A stretch of DNA of 64,000 nt from Miscanthus floridulus (lineage: Eukaryota > Streptophyta > Magnoliopsida > Poales > Poaceae), in the NCBI RefSeq assembly GCF_019320115.1, contig NC_089581.1, positions 69,708,448 through 69,772,447 on the forward strand, written 5' to 3'. The notes beneath the pieces are model-generated. The model had not been told where the DNA came from. It worked only from the letters and a program-made list of their open reading frames with translations, and searched no databases. This document shows positions 1 to 12,990 of this stretch, piece by piece; the stretch's first letter is position 1, and each line of letters begins with the position of its first letter. The position numbers were made by a program, and so were the translations under genes.

Positions 1-2049
1 TCCAACTCGGTCGACACAACCCTCACTCTCCATGCACCCAAGACACATGCAGCATGCTCACACACCACCAAGTCTGGCACCCATAGCCAAACCATTCCCA
101 GGGGGTTCACCACCAGCATCACATCCCCGATATAATGCGAAGTGGAGTTAATAATATGTATAGTGGTGTAATATGCAAGCAAGCAGGCAAGTAAACATAT
201 ATAAGCGAGCGAATGCGCAAAGCAGGGTGACGTGGTAGAGTGGGTTGCATCAGGGTAATAATGGCTCAGGTAGTAGCATGCATCAAAGTATTATCAAAGG
301 AATAATTATAAGTGCTAGCAGTTCTAGATATTATGCAATGTCTAATAGGATTCTCTAAAAGAGGGTGCTGCCATGACACCTGCGATGTAGAGGTAGTAGT
401 GGTATAGTTCTCCATTCATTGGTGTTCTATTAGCGGGGTCACCTCCTCCTGTGTTGACTCCATTCTGCAGTCCTTGTCGTCATCCACATTCTCCTAGTCC
501 GATCGTTAGCTACTCCGCGAAGCGACACGCAAGGCAAGAGAGCACTCAATCACTCAAAAAGACGACAAGACGCAGGAAAATCCAATAACACCAGTGAGGC
601 AATAAGAGATACATGTCTTAGCCCTCTCGGCGGTTGTCCGATTTCCTTAGGCCAAAGAATCACAAGTGGTGGTTTGCTAAGCACAAGCTTAGTCATGGCC
701 AAGCCGGTATGGCTTTACGATAAACGGTTTAAGCCAGAGCTTACCCAGAGCAAACACCATGGCTCACGATCTTTCAATCCCGTGTCATTGACTTGACGGG
801 GATTGGAAGTCGAGCCCCAAGAAAGAAGAACGACGGGGTTCGGATCTTATAGCCTTATCCCGCAGGTCACAATTGGACACGAGTAGCAAACAAGAATGAT
901 TAACACTATTGTAACTTGGCTCCAATGTACTTTGGCTCGCCCGCTATGGTAGAAAGCGGTAGCGCAAAGAGATTGGACATCAGCGGGTTCTCTCGATCCT
1001 CACGACATAATAACATCAGGAACCGACAAGAGAGTTGCTCAGCAAAACAAAAGAAGTGGGGTTAGCTATGCACATCCATGTCATGTTCTCAGACACATCT
1101 TCGGGAGAGATGGCTCTAGACGGCCGATCGGGTCGACACACACGGGTTCGAGGTATGACATAGACTATAGCTTTGCTAACTAAAAAGAGATAGTCCGGTC
1201 TTTGATCCAATCGCCAAGGACAAGGCGGGATCGAACAGAGCGGGCTAATAGGGCAATAACAGCATAAAATGGAGGTCTTCTCCTTCCGGCACACACGCCA
1301 CGACAGAAGACAGGGCATCGGAAGGAGCGACAAACACCAAGTGCGCAGACCACTCGTAGGGTACCCAACCTGGATGCACTGGCATTGAGATACCTCTCGA
1401 ATCCAAAGCGGTGTGGTTGTCACCGCTAGAATCGGAGAAATGTGATGGTCAAACGGGGTACAAGCATACAAGGTCTTGAGCATGGAGAAGCAACTAAAAG
1501 CAACTGAGTGGCGTAGCTCCATGGTCATGGCGAGGCGAACTCGCGGCCACACGCTATACCAACATGTGTTGGCATCCATCGTTCCATGATTGTTATCTCC
1601 TAGGTCATCTCCCACAGGCTAAGTCGTGAAAGGCTCGATGTGAGCGGGTGATATCCGCATCGATATTGATATCGATATCAAATCCATCGCGACCATGTTC
1701 AAGGGACGAAGGCAGGAGCTAACACTCGTGGTACTATGAAGCCAACTAAAAAGCGACGGGATGAGTTACACTCGGCATCACGGTCATGGCGAGACGGATC
1801 CTGTGATCGTAACATCCGAACGAGGTACGATCCCTCAGCCGGCTCGAAGGCTCGGCACACAGGCAACAACACCAACAATCAGCGATAAGAACCAAACACG
1901 ACCGAAGATGCAACAACTCGACACGACTGAGGAGTAGCACATTCTATAGTTGGGGATAGGCAGACCTGCACAAGGGCATGGTGTAGATAGATATAGATAG
2001 ATCAAGATCATGTATTGTAAGTGGACGAACGAGTATAAGAATGAGCGGG

Positions 2050-2275
2050 AAGGGGCTTTCGTCGTTGGTCAGAGATGTCACCGAGGTGGTCGGTGAGATC
2101 ACCGTCATGGTCGGAAGGCTGGCCGAGGTGGTCGTAAGGCTGGCCGAGGTGGTCGGAGAGCTTTGCCGACGTGGTCGGTGAGATCGCGGAGGTGGTCGGA
2201 GTGATCATCAACGTGGTCGGTGAGATTGCCGAAGTGGTCGGAAAGGTTGCCAACGTGGTCGGAAAAGGTTGTAGA
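2050..2275. repeat. Degenerate GGTCGG minisatellite inside the LARD 3' LTR
   Basis: An imperfect tandem array with units of roughly 18-22 bp on the theme GAGGTGGTCGGTGAGATC. The homologous array in the other LTR (about 9975-10180) has one unit fewer, so the array changed length after or during insertion. Confidence 0.7.
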
Positions 2276-3953
2276 TGGCTTTCCAAGGTCTCAATAAAAC
2301 ATCGACTATGATTTAGTCACCCGAAGGTTCAGAAGGTAACGTGGCTTGCCCCAGAGGGTCACGGTTTACATCTAGCCAACTATGGCCCACTATGGCTTGG
2401 TACGGCTTTAGTTATCCAGTCTCGTGGGCTACGGTGGGCCGTGGTTGGCCGGTCATGGCTACAGGTGGCCAAGGGTTGGCTACGAGCATCGAGTCTTTGG
2501 CCTAGGCAAATATCACGTTCTAGGGTCCCGCGGTGGCAATCCAAAGTTAGTCTGTGAGCTGCGCGAACGCGAGTGAGCGCAAGCATTGTGATGGCTTACC
2601 ATTTGGAGGGGTCAGAAATACTCAAGGATGGGTCCATGACTTAGGGCTTGATTTTAGAAAAATTATGGAACTGGTTTCATAATTTTAGGAGCTAAGATGA
2701 ATTTCCAAATGTGGCCAAGAATTTCTAAAAATTAGAAAAAGGATGGAAAGGGGCAGGCTTTAGTTGGGTAGCTTCTCCCTGCTGGTGGCCCACGGCAAGG
2801 GCTCACACGTGGGCCACAAGCCGGAGTGGGCTAGGTTGGCTTGCTGGCCAGCCCACCCGTGGGGAGGAAAAAAAAGGCCAGCACCTAGGGCTCCTGGTGC
2901 TGTTGTCGGCCCATGAAGAGAGGAGGCCCAAGACTTGAAGTAGAGGAGGCCGTCGGCTTTTAACCTACTGGTGCTCGGCGGCTTGGGGCAGCGCCGGCGC
3001 GCTGCGCGCCTACACGTCGTGCACGCTGGGTGGCGGCAGGACGGGGATAGGGCAAGGACATGGTCGCGCGGCTGCTACTCCGTTGATACGGCGTCGTGTG
3101 GAGATGCGCTCACCGCGGTGGTCATGCGCTGCGGTCGCTACGACGGCGGGGCAGCAGGCCGGTGTCGCGAGGCGGTGCTGCAGCACTTCCGGTGCTCGGC
3201 TCGTCGTGGGTGGTGCGCCAGCGCGGTGGTCATGGGCTGCACGACGAGGAAGGCCCCCTGGATGGCGGAGGCTTGGTGACGCAGCGGTGTACGCCGGTGT
3301 TCGCCATCCGCGTGGTTGAGGTCGTGGCGAGGACGGGCAGCATCGCGTGCTGGCGTGGACGCGACGAGTGCGGCGACGGCGGATGCACGACGCGTGGGCA
3401 CGGCGGGCAGTGCAGAGCCGAGTACCCGCGGCGCATGTGGAGGCGCCGGGTCATGGGTGTGTGCAAGGCCGTGCGGGGATGTGTGTGCACTTGCTGGCGT
3501 CTGGCCGCGAGGCAGCCGTGCGTGGCCGCGGTGGTCAGCTGGCTGCGTGCACGGCGCTATGCCATGAGGCTGTGTTCCATGGTATGAAGAGCAAGGGCAC
3601 AGGACGCTCATGGTGGTCCGGCGAGGGCGAGCACGGGGAGCAGAGGGGTCAGCGGGGCTCACCGGGGGCTTGGGGCGGCAAGATAGCGGCGCAGCGACGA
3701 GGTGAGGCTGTGATGGGTTGAGGCCATGTAGGGAGAGCCACAATGCTTCTGTAGTCGTACAGGGTGGTGTCCTCATACCAACGACTCCGGCGGCGGACGG
3801 CTCCGGCGGCGGACGGCTCCGGCGTGCTCCAGTTCCTCTTCTTCTTCCTTTTTCCCCTCTCTCCTTTCTTCCTCCTTCTTCCTCGAGGCAAATGGTGGAA
3901 GGCCGCAGGCTGGCGACGTGTGGTTTGGGAACCCTAGGGTGCTCTGGTGTGGG

Positions 3954-3960
3954 ATTTATA
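3954..3960 (-). promoter_or_regulatory. Candidate LTR TATA box (3' LTR copy)
   Basis: On the minus strand the sequence reads CCTATAAATCCC, about 1.15 kb from the LTR start. It is followed by a GC-rich leader that begins with ACCCTAGGGTT, a common plant leader motif. If this is the start region, U3 is about 1.15 kb and R plus U5 about 5.3 kb, an unusually long leader. Confidence 0.5.
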
Positions 3961-5105
3961 GGCGGTGGCGCCATGGGAAGGGGTGCGGATGGCTGGTGAT
4001 ACCGCCCAAGGCAATTCGGCGGTCGAGGTGCTCCTGTTTGTGATCACGGGCGTCGCACAGGGTCTAGTTGACAGTGAGGGGCTCCTATTCATGGGTGTGG
4101 GAAAGATTTCAATGGGTGCAAGGCCGCAGCATCATCACGCCTCTACCACGGCGGTTGCGAGCTCTGACAGGGTCACGCAAATCACGTGATTCGTGGGACC
4201 CACGGTGGCGACGTGGAGGGCGTGGAGCCAAGCGAACGGCGCGAAGGCGGGAACGGGGTGCCATAGAGGTTGCGTGAAGAATCTACGGATGCGAGGGCGA
4301 GTACGTGTGCTCTGTCTCTCGTGAGGCAGAGGATAGGGAAGGTGGAGATCATGACAGGCGGGCCCGCATGGTCAGTGACTGTGACGGTGTTTGCCGTCTC
4401 CTGGGGGCGGCTTGCCTGATGTGGTTACGGGCCGCGGTTGCTGGCTCGCGTAGCGGGCCGTGGCGTTGTGGCCGGCCTAGCGCGGGTGGGGGATGGGGAG
4501 CAGGCATGTCCATGGTCCGCAACGGGCTGATTCGGCTGGTTCGGGCCGGATAAGAGAGGAAAGGAAGGGTGAGGTGACAGGCCAGGCTGGGCTGGTTCGG
4601 TTTCTTGGGCCAGATGCCCCTTCTTTTCTATTACTTGCTCCATTATATTTACTTCCGAGAGCTCTAGGTTGGTGTACATGCATCGCCTATCGTGTGATCC
4701 CCCAAGTGGGGTCCACTAGGGTCTACTACGGGTCTCGGAATTCCATGCCAAGGGTCGGCAATTCACGGGCATTGACTTACAAGGAAGGTCGATTGGCTTT
4801 ATGAGTTAGGTTAAGGAATTCGAATGAGGTTCGAAAGTAAGAAGGTGAATTGAGAGAGGAAAAGGGATTCATAAGATATTCTAGAAGGGATCAACAGGAT
4901 TTGCTACAGACTTGTGCACTCCAACACAAAACACTAAACCAACAAAAGAACTCCAGCAAACTCCTACAAGTAATTCTATATATATGCAACAATTTATTTA
5001 TAAATTGTTCTTTGTTTGACCTAGCATCTACATGCTTCACATATTTTAGGAAAATTTTTAAATAGTTCGCATTTTTGGTTTTCTAGAGAATTCCAGGTTG
5101 TTACA

Positions 5106-6572
5106 GTCCACCCTCCTTACAAGAATCTCGTCCTCGAGATTTCGGAGTTAGTGTCGGTAGATAGGATGGTCCTCGTTGTTAAGTCATATGCACAGTGCAT
5201 TTGTTTCACAATTGAAGTTTTGAAAAAGGAGCTTTTTGGAAAATGTTGTTGGCGTACAACTTTTTAAACGGAGAAACTTATTTTATAAAATCGGGAGAGA
5301 TCTTTTGAAAGGTCAAATCGGGGTTTATCACAATTTTAGTTTTGAAAAGGGTCCTTTGTGAGAATTTGGGAAAAGTTCTTTTAAATTAGTGGTGAGAACT
5401 TTTGAAAATTCCAATTTTTGAATAATTTTGCTTTACGGTTCTGCACATAAGAAGGATACAACCTTTGAAATCAATACAAAAGTGCTCTTGAAAACAGGTT
5501 GTACCCCATTTTGGTTTTTAGTAGCTTAAATCAAAACTGTATAAATGGTTTTTGCTTTCCAAATCTCCTATAAATTGATTTTAGAAACATTTGGCCTTTC
5601 GAAATGGAGAGTTTTGGAAATCAAATCACTTTATAAACTTTTCCAAAAGGGGTTCTTTGAAAAGAGGTATTTTTAAATTGTTTTATCAATTTGAAAAGTA
5701 GCACTTTTATAAATATTTTGCATTTTGCTTTGAGAGTAGGGTTTATTTGAAAAGTACTTGGCTCATCGGTCGAAATCAAAACTTTTTAAAACAAGACAGA
5801 GCTAGGTTTCGATCCTGGGATCAAATGATTACAAACCTTTTTAAAAGTATGGTGAAAACAGAGCTTTTGTCTTTCATAGACGAATTCACAACACCTTTTG
5901 AAAGAAGGTTGGTTTCCAAATCGCTTTCGCAAAGCTTTTGAAAGTTAATATAGGTTTGGAAAAGAGTCAAAATCACTTTATTTTTAAAAAAATTAGAGGG
6001 TTTTGAGACTATTTTCATTTAAGATGGAGTTGCTTTTGCAAATGGGAGAAGTTTTCAACAAATGAGAGAGAGCATTTTAAACATGGCTGGTTGAAAATCG
6101 ATTTTGAAATAGACGAGTAAAGATATGACGTTTCGGCTTGATATGTCCAACCGGTGGTCAAAATCACTTGTCTAGTCATATTACGGCCTTGATTTTTGCC
6201 TGGAGTCACACGTAGATGAAATACTTTTATATTCTTCACTCAAGCAGTATAAACACAAGAAGCATAAGAAGCAAAAAGATCCAAGCACTCAAGCAGCATT
6301 ACAACTCCTATATGCATAGTGTTGACTTAAGGCGACTCCTAAGCTTTTGAGTCTCACACATCTATCGATCTTGCGTGGGCGACAAAGGGAATCATTTCCT
6401 AGTGGTCAACTTTTCAGATCGGGGATAGTCCGTTAGTAGTAGAACTCAAGGTAGAGACGGGGAATCAAGTGTTAGTAGCTATGACTCCACTACAGATAGA
6501 ATGTTAGGCTTCTAAACTAGTGTTTGGTACTAATGGTCTCGTCCTAAGGTCAAGTATGGCTCTGATACCAAC
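5106..6572 (-). other. Non-coding interior of the LARD element
   Basis: This AT-rich segment between the two LTRs has no ORF longer than about 75 codons and no recognisable retrotransposon domain. A degenerate TTTTGAAA motif recurs at about 5217, 5302, 5340, 5398, 5651, 5689, 5748, 5898, 5935 and 6103. The polypurine tract (minus strand, AAGGAGGGTGGAC) is at 5106-5118 next to the 3' LTR. The primer binding site is at the other end. Confidence 0.8.
6558..6570 (-). promoter_or_regulatory. Primer binding site (initiator tRNA-Met) of the LARD element
   Basis: The minus strand reads TGGTATCAGAGCC two bases after the 5' LTR end at 6573. This matches the 3' end of plant initiator tRNA-Met as used by many plant LTR retrotransposons, and it sets the element's strand. 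Confidence 0.85.
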
Positions 6573-9500
6573 TGAAACATCCTCAATTTTCCGTGAAGGG
6601 AAAATCCACAGAATGAATTATAATATGATGAAACCAATAGTTGATTCCATTATATTATCATATATCAGTCGATATCACAGTCATACATCGTAATATTACA
6701 AGAATAGAAGATATTACATCTCCGGGAACACACCTATTACAGAGTTAATCTAGCGGAAGACTATCGAGTGAAGGCTCCTCCTTCATAGGTCATCATCAGA
6801 GTTGGCGTAGTGCAGCGTAGATTCCATCTCCGAACCAAACTTGAGCGTAGGCACTGAGACCTTCTAATCCTTCTAACAGTCAGCATCTCTGAGAAGCAGG
6901 AAAATCTGCACACCACCAGATGTGTGCAGGCCATGGTCAGCACCAATGAGCTTTAGTGGAAAAGATAAAACAAGAGGATCTGGCGATCCTAATATGTGGC
7001 CGTGGTTTGCATCCTTAGCGTATGAGAAGCAAGTAACAGTAGTAATGTAATAATAATATCCAGTTTTTAACACATTCCCAGCCACACACATCCACATCCA
7101 TCCATATCCATCCACCATCCCATCCTAGCCATAACCACACCACCATCACCACATCTCATCTCACACACTCAGGTCGACAGGCCGACTCCCTCTCGGCACT
7201 TGTCTCAACGGCCCGTAGCCCCTGGCTCACGGCCAGGAAAATACCCCAAACCCTGGAGGGAGGAAAGAAGGACTCATCTCCTATCTAGTTTAAGCGAAAC
7301 CCAGGAAAGGTCCATAGCCGACAAGTCAACATATGTATCGATCGATCAACCAAACACTCTGTAGAGGTTTTACATACCCACAAGATAGCCATCCTCGACG
7401 GTGCCCCGTCTAGGCAGATTCCAGGCCGCTTGCTAGCCTAGAACGATGCCACCCTACCTCTCCGCCCTGGTACATCCCAAGTCTAGTCTGGGATGGCTGA
7501 TACTGTGAGTCATAGACAGAGCCAGGGCCCACTAGATGTCAAGAGCCGGTCCACAAGGCCTCCTGAAGTCTCGGAAGGGTGTGGGGGAAAACCGCGCACC
7601 ACGTACCTCCTTGCACACGTTCGCCTAGCAGTAGTGGCATTGTTCTACCAAGAAGTCCGACCGTCCCGCACCATATAGGGCGAGTGGGAAGTAAAGGATT
7701 CCCGGTGAGTCTGAGTACTAGTAAGTCCTTAGGGATTGACCAAGCCAGAATGTCTTCATCAGGGTTTCCATTTTACGTGCCACCACAGCACCTCCACCCC
7801 AGGCTCCACCTCCCTGAGGTTCGCACCCAAGGCCACCTCCAATTACCATTTACCCGCCATAGGTATTCCATATCCATGTGCCCAGGTAGCACCTCATAGC
7901 AAGACTCGCTCTAGGCTCGTCGTTATTCCAGCTCGGTCGACACAACCCTCACTCTCCACGCACCCAAGACACACACAGCATGCTCACACACCACCAAGTC
8001 CGGCACCCATAGCCAAACCATTCCTAGGGGGTTCACCACCAGCATCACATCCCCAATATAATGCAAAGTGGAGTTAATAATAAGTATAGTGGTGTAATAT
8101 GCAAGCAAGCAGGCAAGTAAACATATATAAGCGAGCGAATGCGCAAAGCAGGGTGACGTGGTAGAGTGGGTTGCATCAGGGTAATAATGGCTCAAGTAGT
8201 AGCATGCATCAAAGTATTATCAAAGGAATAATTATAAGCGCTAGCAGTTCTAGATATTATGCAATGTCTAATAGGATTCTCTAAAAGAGGGTGCTGCCAT
8301 GACACCTGCGATGTAGAGGTAGTAGTGGTACAGTTCTCCATTCGTTGGTGTTCTATTAGCGGGGTCACCTCCTCCTGTGTTGACTCCATTCTGCAGTCCT
8401 TGTCGTCGTCCACGTTCTCTTGGTCCGATCGTCAGCTACTCCGCGAAGTGACACGCAAGGCAAGAGAGCACTCAATCACTCAAAAAGACGACAAGACGCA
8501 GGAAAATCCAATAACACCAGCGAAGCAATAAGAGATACACGGCTTAGCCCTTTCGGTGGTTGTCCGATTTCCTCAGGCCAAAGAATCACAAGTGGTGGTT
8601 TGCTAAGCACAAGCTTAGTCATGGCCAAGCCGGTATGGCTTTACGATAAATGGTTTAAGCCAGAGCTTACCTAGAGCAAACACCACGGCTCACGATCTTT
8701 CAATCCCGTGTCATTGACTTGACGGGGATTGGAAGTTGAGCCCCAAGAAAGAAGAACGACGGGGTTCAGATGTTATAGCCTTATCCCGCAGGTCACAATT
8801 GGACATGAGTAGCAAACAAGAACGATTAACACTATTGTAACTTGGCTCCAATGTACTTCGGCTCGCCCGCTATGGTAGAAAGCGGTAGCGCAAAGAGATT
8901 GGACATCAGCGGGTTCTCTCGATCCTCATGACATAATAATGTCGGGAACCGACAAGAGAGTTGCTCAGCAAAACAAAAGAAGTGGGGTTAGCTATGCACA
9001 TCCATGTCATGTTCTCAGACACATCTTCAGGAGAGATGGCTCTAGACGGCCAATCGGGTCGACACGCATGGGTCCGAGGTACGACATAGACTATAGCTTC
9101 GCTAACTAAAAAGAGATAGTCCGGTCTTTGATCCAATCGCCATGGACAAGGTGGGATCGAACAAGCAGGGCTAATAGGGCAATAACAGCATAAAACGGAG
9201 GTCTTCTCCTTCCAGCACACATGCCACGACAGAAGATAGGGCATCAGAAGGAGTGACAAACACCAAGTGCGCAGACCACTCGTAGGGTACCCGACCTGGG
9301 TGCACTGGCACTGAGATACCTCTCGAATCCGAAGCGGTGCGGTTGTCACCGCGAGAATCAGAGAAATGTGATGGTCAAACGGGGTACAAGCATACAAGGT
9401 CTTGAGCATGGAGAAGCAACTAAAAGCAACTGAGTGGCGTAGCTCCATGGTCATGGCGAGGCGAACTCGTGGCCACATGCTATACCAACATGTGTTGCCA

Positions 9501-9974
9501 TCCATCGTTCCACGATTGTTATCTCCCAGGTCATCTCCCACAGGCTAAGTCGCGAAAGGCTCGATGTGAGCGGGTGATATCCACATCGATATTGATATCG
9601 ATATCGAATCCATCGCGACCATGTTCAAGGGCCGAAGGCAGGAGCTAACACTCGTGGTACTATGAAGCCAACTAAAAAGCGATGGGTCGAGTTACACTCG
9701 GCATCATGGTCATGGTGAGACAGATCCCGCGATCATAACGTCCGAACGAGGTACAATCCCTCAGCCGGCTCGAAGGCTCAGCACACAGGCAACAACACCA
9801 ACAATCAGCGATAAGAACCAAACACGACCGAAGACACAACAACTCGACATGACTGAGGAGTAGCACATTCTATAGTTGGGGATAGGTAGACCTGCATAAG
9901 GGCATGGTGTAGATAGATATAGATAGATCAAGATCATGTATTGTAAGTGGACGAACGAGTATAAGAATGAGCAG

Positions 9975-10180
9975 GAAGGGGCTTTCGTCGGTGGTCGGAG
10001 ATGTCACCGAGGTGGTCGGTGAGATCACCGTCATGGTTGGAAGGCTGGCCGAGGTGGTCGGAGAGCTTTGCCGACGTGGTCGGTGAGATCACGGAGGTGG
10101 TCGGAGTGACCATCAACGTGGTCGGTGAGATTGCCGAAGTGGTCGGAAAGGTTGCCAACATGGTCGGAAAGGTTGTAGAC
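9975..10180. repeat. Degenerate GGTCGG minisatellite inside the LARD 5' LTR
   Basis: Homologue of the array at 2050-2275, one unit shorter. Confidence 0.65.
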
Positions 10181-11838
10181 GGCTTTCCCAGGTCTCAATA
10201 AAACATCGACTATGATTTAGTCACCCGAAGGTTCAGAAGGTAACGTGGCTTGCCCCAGAGGGTCACGGTTTGCATCTGGCCAACTATGGCCCACTATGGC
10301 TTGGTACGGCTTTAGTTATCCAGTCTCGTGGGCTACGGTGGGCCGTGGTTGGCCGGTCATGGCTACAGGTGGCCTAGGGTTGGCTACGAGCATCGAGTCT
10401 TTGGCCTAGGCAAATATCACGTTCTAGGGTCCCGCGGTGGCAATCCAAAGTTAGTCTGTGTGCTGCGCGAACGCGAGTGAGCACAAGCATTGTGATGGCT
10501 TACCATTTGGAGGGGTCAGAAATACTCAAGGATGGGTCCATGACGTAGGGCTTGATTTTAGAAAAATTATGGAACTGGTTTCATAATTTTAGGAGCTAAG
10601 ATGAATTTCCAAATGTGGCCAAGAATTTCTAAAAATCAAAAAAAGGATGGAAAGGGGCAGGCTTCAGTTGGGCAGCTTCTCCCTGCTGGTGGCCCATGGC
10701 AGGGGCTCACGCGCGGGCCACAAGCCAGAGTGGGCTAGGTTGCCTTGCTGGCCGGCCCACCCATGGGGAGGAAAAAAAAGGCCAGCACCTAGGCTCCTGG
10801 TGCTGTTGTTGGCCCATGAAGAGAGGAGGCCCAAGACTTGAAGCAGAGGAGGCCATCGGCTTTTAACCTACTGGTGCTCGGCGGCTTGGGGTAGCGCCGG
10901 CGCGCTGCGCGCCTGCGCATCATGCACGCTGGGTGGCGGCAGGACAGGGATAGGGCAAGGACATGGTCGCGCGGCTGCTACTCCATTGATATAGCATCGC
11001 ACGGAGATGCGCTCACCGTGGTGGTCATGCGCTGCAGTCGCTACGACACGGGGCAGCAGGCCGGTGTTGCGAGGCGGTGCCACAGCGCTTCCGGTGCTCG
11101 GCTCGTCGTGGGTGGCACGCCAGTGCGGCAGTCGCAGGCTACGCGATGAGGAAGGGCCTCTGGATGGCGGAGGCTTGGTGATGCAGCGGTGTACACCGGC
11201 GTTCGCCATCCGCGTGGTTGAGGTCATGGCGAGGATGGGCGGCGTCGCGTGCTGGCGTGGACGCGATGAGCACGGCGATGGCGGATGCATGATGCATGGG
11301 CGTGGTGGGCAGTGCAGAGCCGAGTACCGCGGCGCATGTGGAGGCGCCGGGTCACGGGTGTGTGCAAGGCCGTGCAGTGATGTGTGTGCACTTGCTGGCG
11401 TCTGGCCGTGAGGCAGCTGTGCGTGGCCGCGGTGGTCAGCTGGCTGCGTTCACGGTGCTACACCACGAGGCTGTGTTCCATGGTATGAAGAGCAAGGGCG
11501 CAGGATGCTCATGGTGGTCCGGCAAGGGCGAGCACGAGGAGCAGAGGGGTCAGCGGGGCTCACTGAGGGCTTGGGGAGGTAAGATAGCGGCGCAGCGACG
11601 AGGCGAGGCCATGACGGGTCGAGGCCGTGTAGGGAGAGCCGCAACGCTTCTGTAGTCGTATAGGGCGGTGTCCTCGTTCCAGCGACTCCGGTGGTGGACG
11701 GCTCCGGCGTGCTCCAGTTCCTCTTCTTCTTCCTTTTTCCCCTCTCTCCTTTCTTCCTCCTTCTTCCTCGGGGCAAATGGTGGAAGGCCGCAGGGTGGCG
11801 GCGTGTGGTTTGGGAACCCCAGGGTGCTCTGGTGTGGG

Positions 11839-11845
11839 ATTTATA
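11839..11845 (-). promoter_or_regulatory. Candidate LTR TATA box (5' LTR copy)
   Basis: Minus strand TATAAAT in the same context as at 3954-3960 and conserved between both LTRs. In this copy it would drive transcription of the element towards lower coordinates. Confidence 0.5.
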
Positions 11846-12990
11846 GGCGGTGGCGCCATGGGAAGGGGTGCGGACGGCTGGTGATACCGCCCAAGGTGAT
11901 CCGGTGGTCGAGGTGCTCCTATTTGTGATCATGGGCGTCGCACGGGGTCCAGTTGATAGCGAGGGGCTCCTATTCATGGGTGTGGGAAAGATTTCAATGG
12001 GTGCAAGGCTGCGGCATTATCACGCCTCTGCTGCGGCGGTTGCGAGCTCTAACAGGGTCACGCGAATCGCGTGATCTGTGGGACCCGCGGTGGCGACGTG
12101 GAGGGCGCGGAGCCAAGCGAGGGGCGTGAAGGCAGGAACGGGGTGCCATAGAGGTTGCGTGAAGAATCTGCGGATGCGAGGGCGAGTACGTGTGCTCTAT
12201 CTCTCGTGAGGCAGAGGATAGGGAAGGTGGAGATCATGACAGGTGGGTCTACATGGTCAGTGACTGTGATGGTGTTTGCCGTCTCCTGGGGGCGGCTTGC
12301 CCGATGTGGTTACAGGCCGCGGTTGCTGGCTCGCGTTGCGGGCCGCGGCATTGTGGCCAGCCTAGCGCGGGTGGGGGATGGGGAGCAGGCATGTCCATGG
12401 GCCGCAATGGGCTAATTCGGCTGGTTCAGGCTGGATAAGAGAGGAAAGGAAGGGTGAGGTGACAGGCCAGGCTGGGCTGGTTCGGTTTCTTGGGCCAGAT
12501 GCCCCTTCTTTTCTATTACTTGCTCCATTATATTTACTTCTGAGAGCTCTAGGTTGGTGTACATGCGTCGCCTATCACGTGATCCCCCAAGTGGGGTCCA
12601 CTAGGGTCTACTACGGGTCTCGGAATTCCATGCCAAGGGTCAGCAATTCACGGGCATTGACTTACAAGGAAGGTCGATTGGCTTTATGAGTTAGGTTAAG
12701 GAATTCGAATGAGGTTCGAAAGTAAGAAGGTGAATTGAGAGAGGAAAAGGGATTCATAAGATATTCTAGAAGGGATCAACAGGATTTGCTACGGACTTGT
12801 GCACTCCAACACAAAACACTAAACCAACAAAAGAACTCCGGCAAACTCCTACAAGTAATTCTATATATATGCAACAATTTATTTATAAATTGTTCTTTGT
12901 TTGACCTAGCATCTACATGCTTCACATATTTGAAGAAAAATTTTAAATAGTTCACATTTTTGGTTTTCCGGAGAATTCCGGGTTGTTACA

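Larger units (their letters stand above)
1..5105 (-). repeat. 3' LTR of the LARD element (partial)
   Basis: This copy matches 7927-12990. In the first 60 bases the two copies differ at about four positions, all transitions, so divergence is a few percent by eye. The copy is 41 bp longer than its partner over the shared span. Part of the difference is an extra repeat unit near 2125-2150 and an extra 16-bp GGCGGACGGCTCCGGC unit near 3790-3815. Bases 2750-4560 are GC-rich and throw up long spurious ORFs on both strands. The segment just inside the element end is AT-rich. Confidence 0.85.
1..12990 (-). mobile_element. LARD-type non-autonomous Ty3/gypsy retrotransposon, left end outside window
   Basis: Bases 1-5105 and about 7927-12990 are near-identical direct copies of one sequence. 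Each copy ends in TTGTTACA, so read on the minus strand the LTR starts TGTAACAACCC. Between them, at 6558-6570, lies the reverse complement of TGGTATCAGAGCC, the usual plant initiator-tRNA-Met primer site, and at 5106-5118 a purine tract (minus strand). This fixes a minus-strand element with its 3' LTR at the left, 1467 bp of interior, and its 5' LTR at 6573-12990. The interior holds no gag, protease, RT, RNase H or integrase, so mobilisation must have depended on another element. LTR termini, PBS and PPT resemble the Tekay/Del branch of Ty3/gypsy; that placement is inference. About 1.35 kb of the 3' LTR lies left of the window. Confidence 0.85.
6573..12990 (-). repeat. 5' LTR of the LARD element, complete (6418 bp)
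   Basis: On the plus strand it begins TGAAACATCC and ends GGTTGTTACA, giving TG..CA termini. It abuts the PBS on one side and a disrupted SIRE LTR on the other. It is one of the longest LTRs one would expect in a plant. It contains the minisatellite at about 9975-10180, a GC-rich stretch at about 10640-12450, and a TATA box at 11839-11845. I see no coding sequence: the long ORFs here are frame-shifted relative to the other LTR copy. Confidence 0.85.

Noticed and set aside
1016..1615. A minus-strand ORF of 199 codons kept open in both LARD LTRs (partner 8906-9541)
   Set aside because: The two copies differ by about 18 amino acids, as many as expected without selection, so open frames reflect shared descent, not function.
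3138..3974. A 278-codon minus-strand ORF in the LARD 3' LTR, starting near the TATA box
   Set aside because: The other LTR copy has a 16-bp length difference that shifts the frame, the composition is GC-rich low-complexity, and no family is recognisable.
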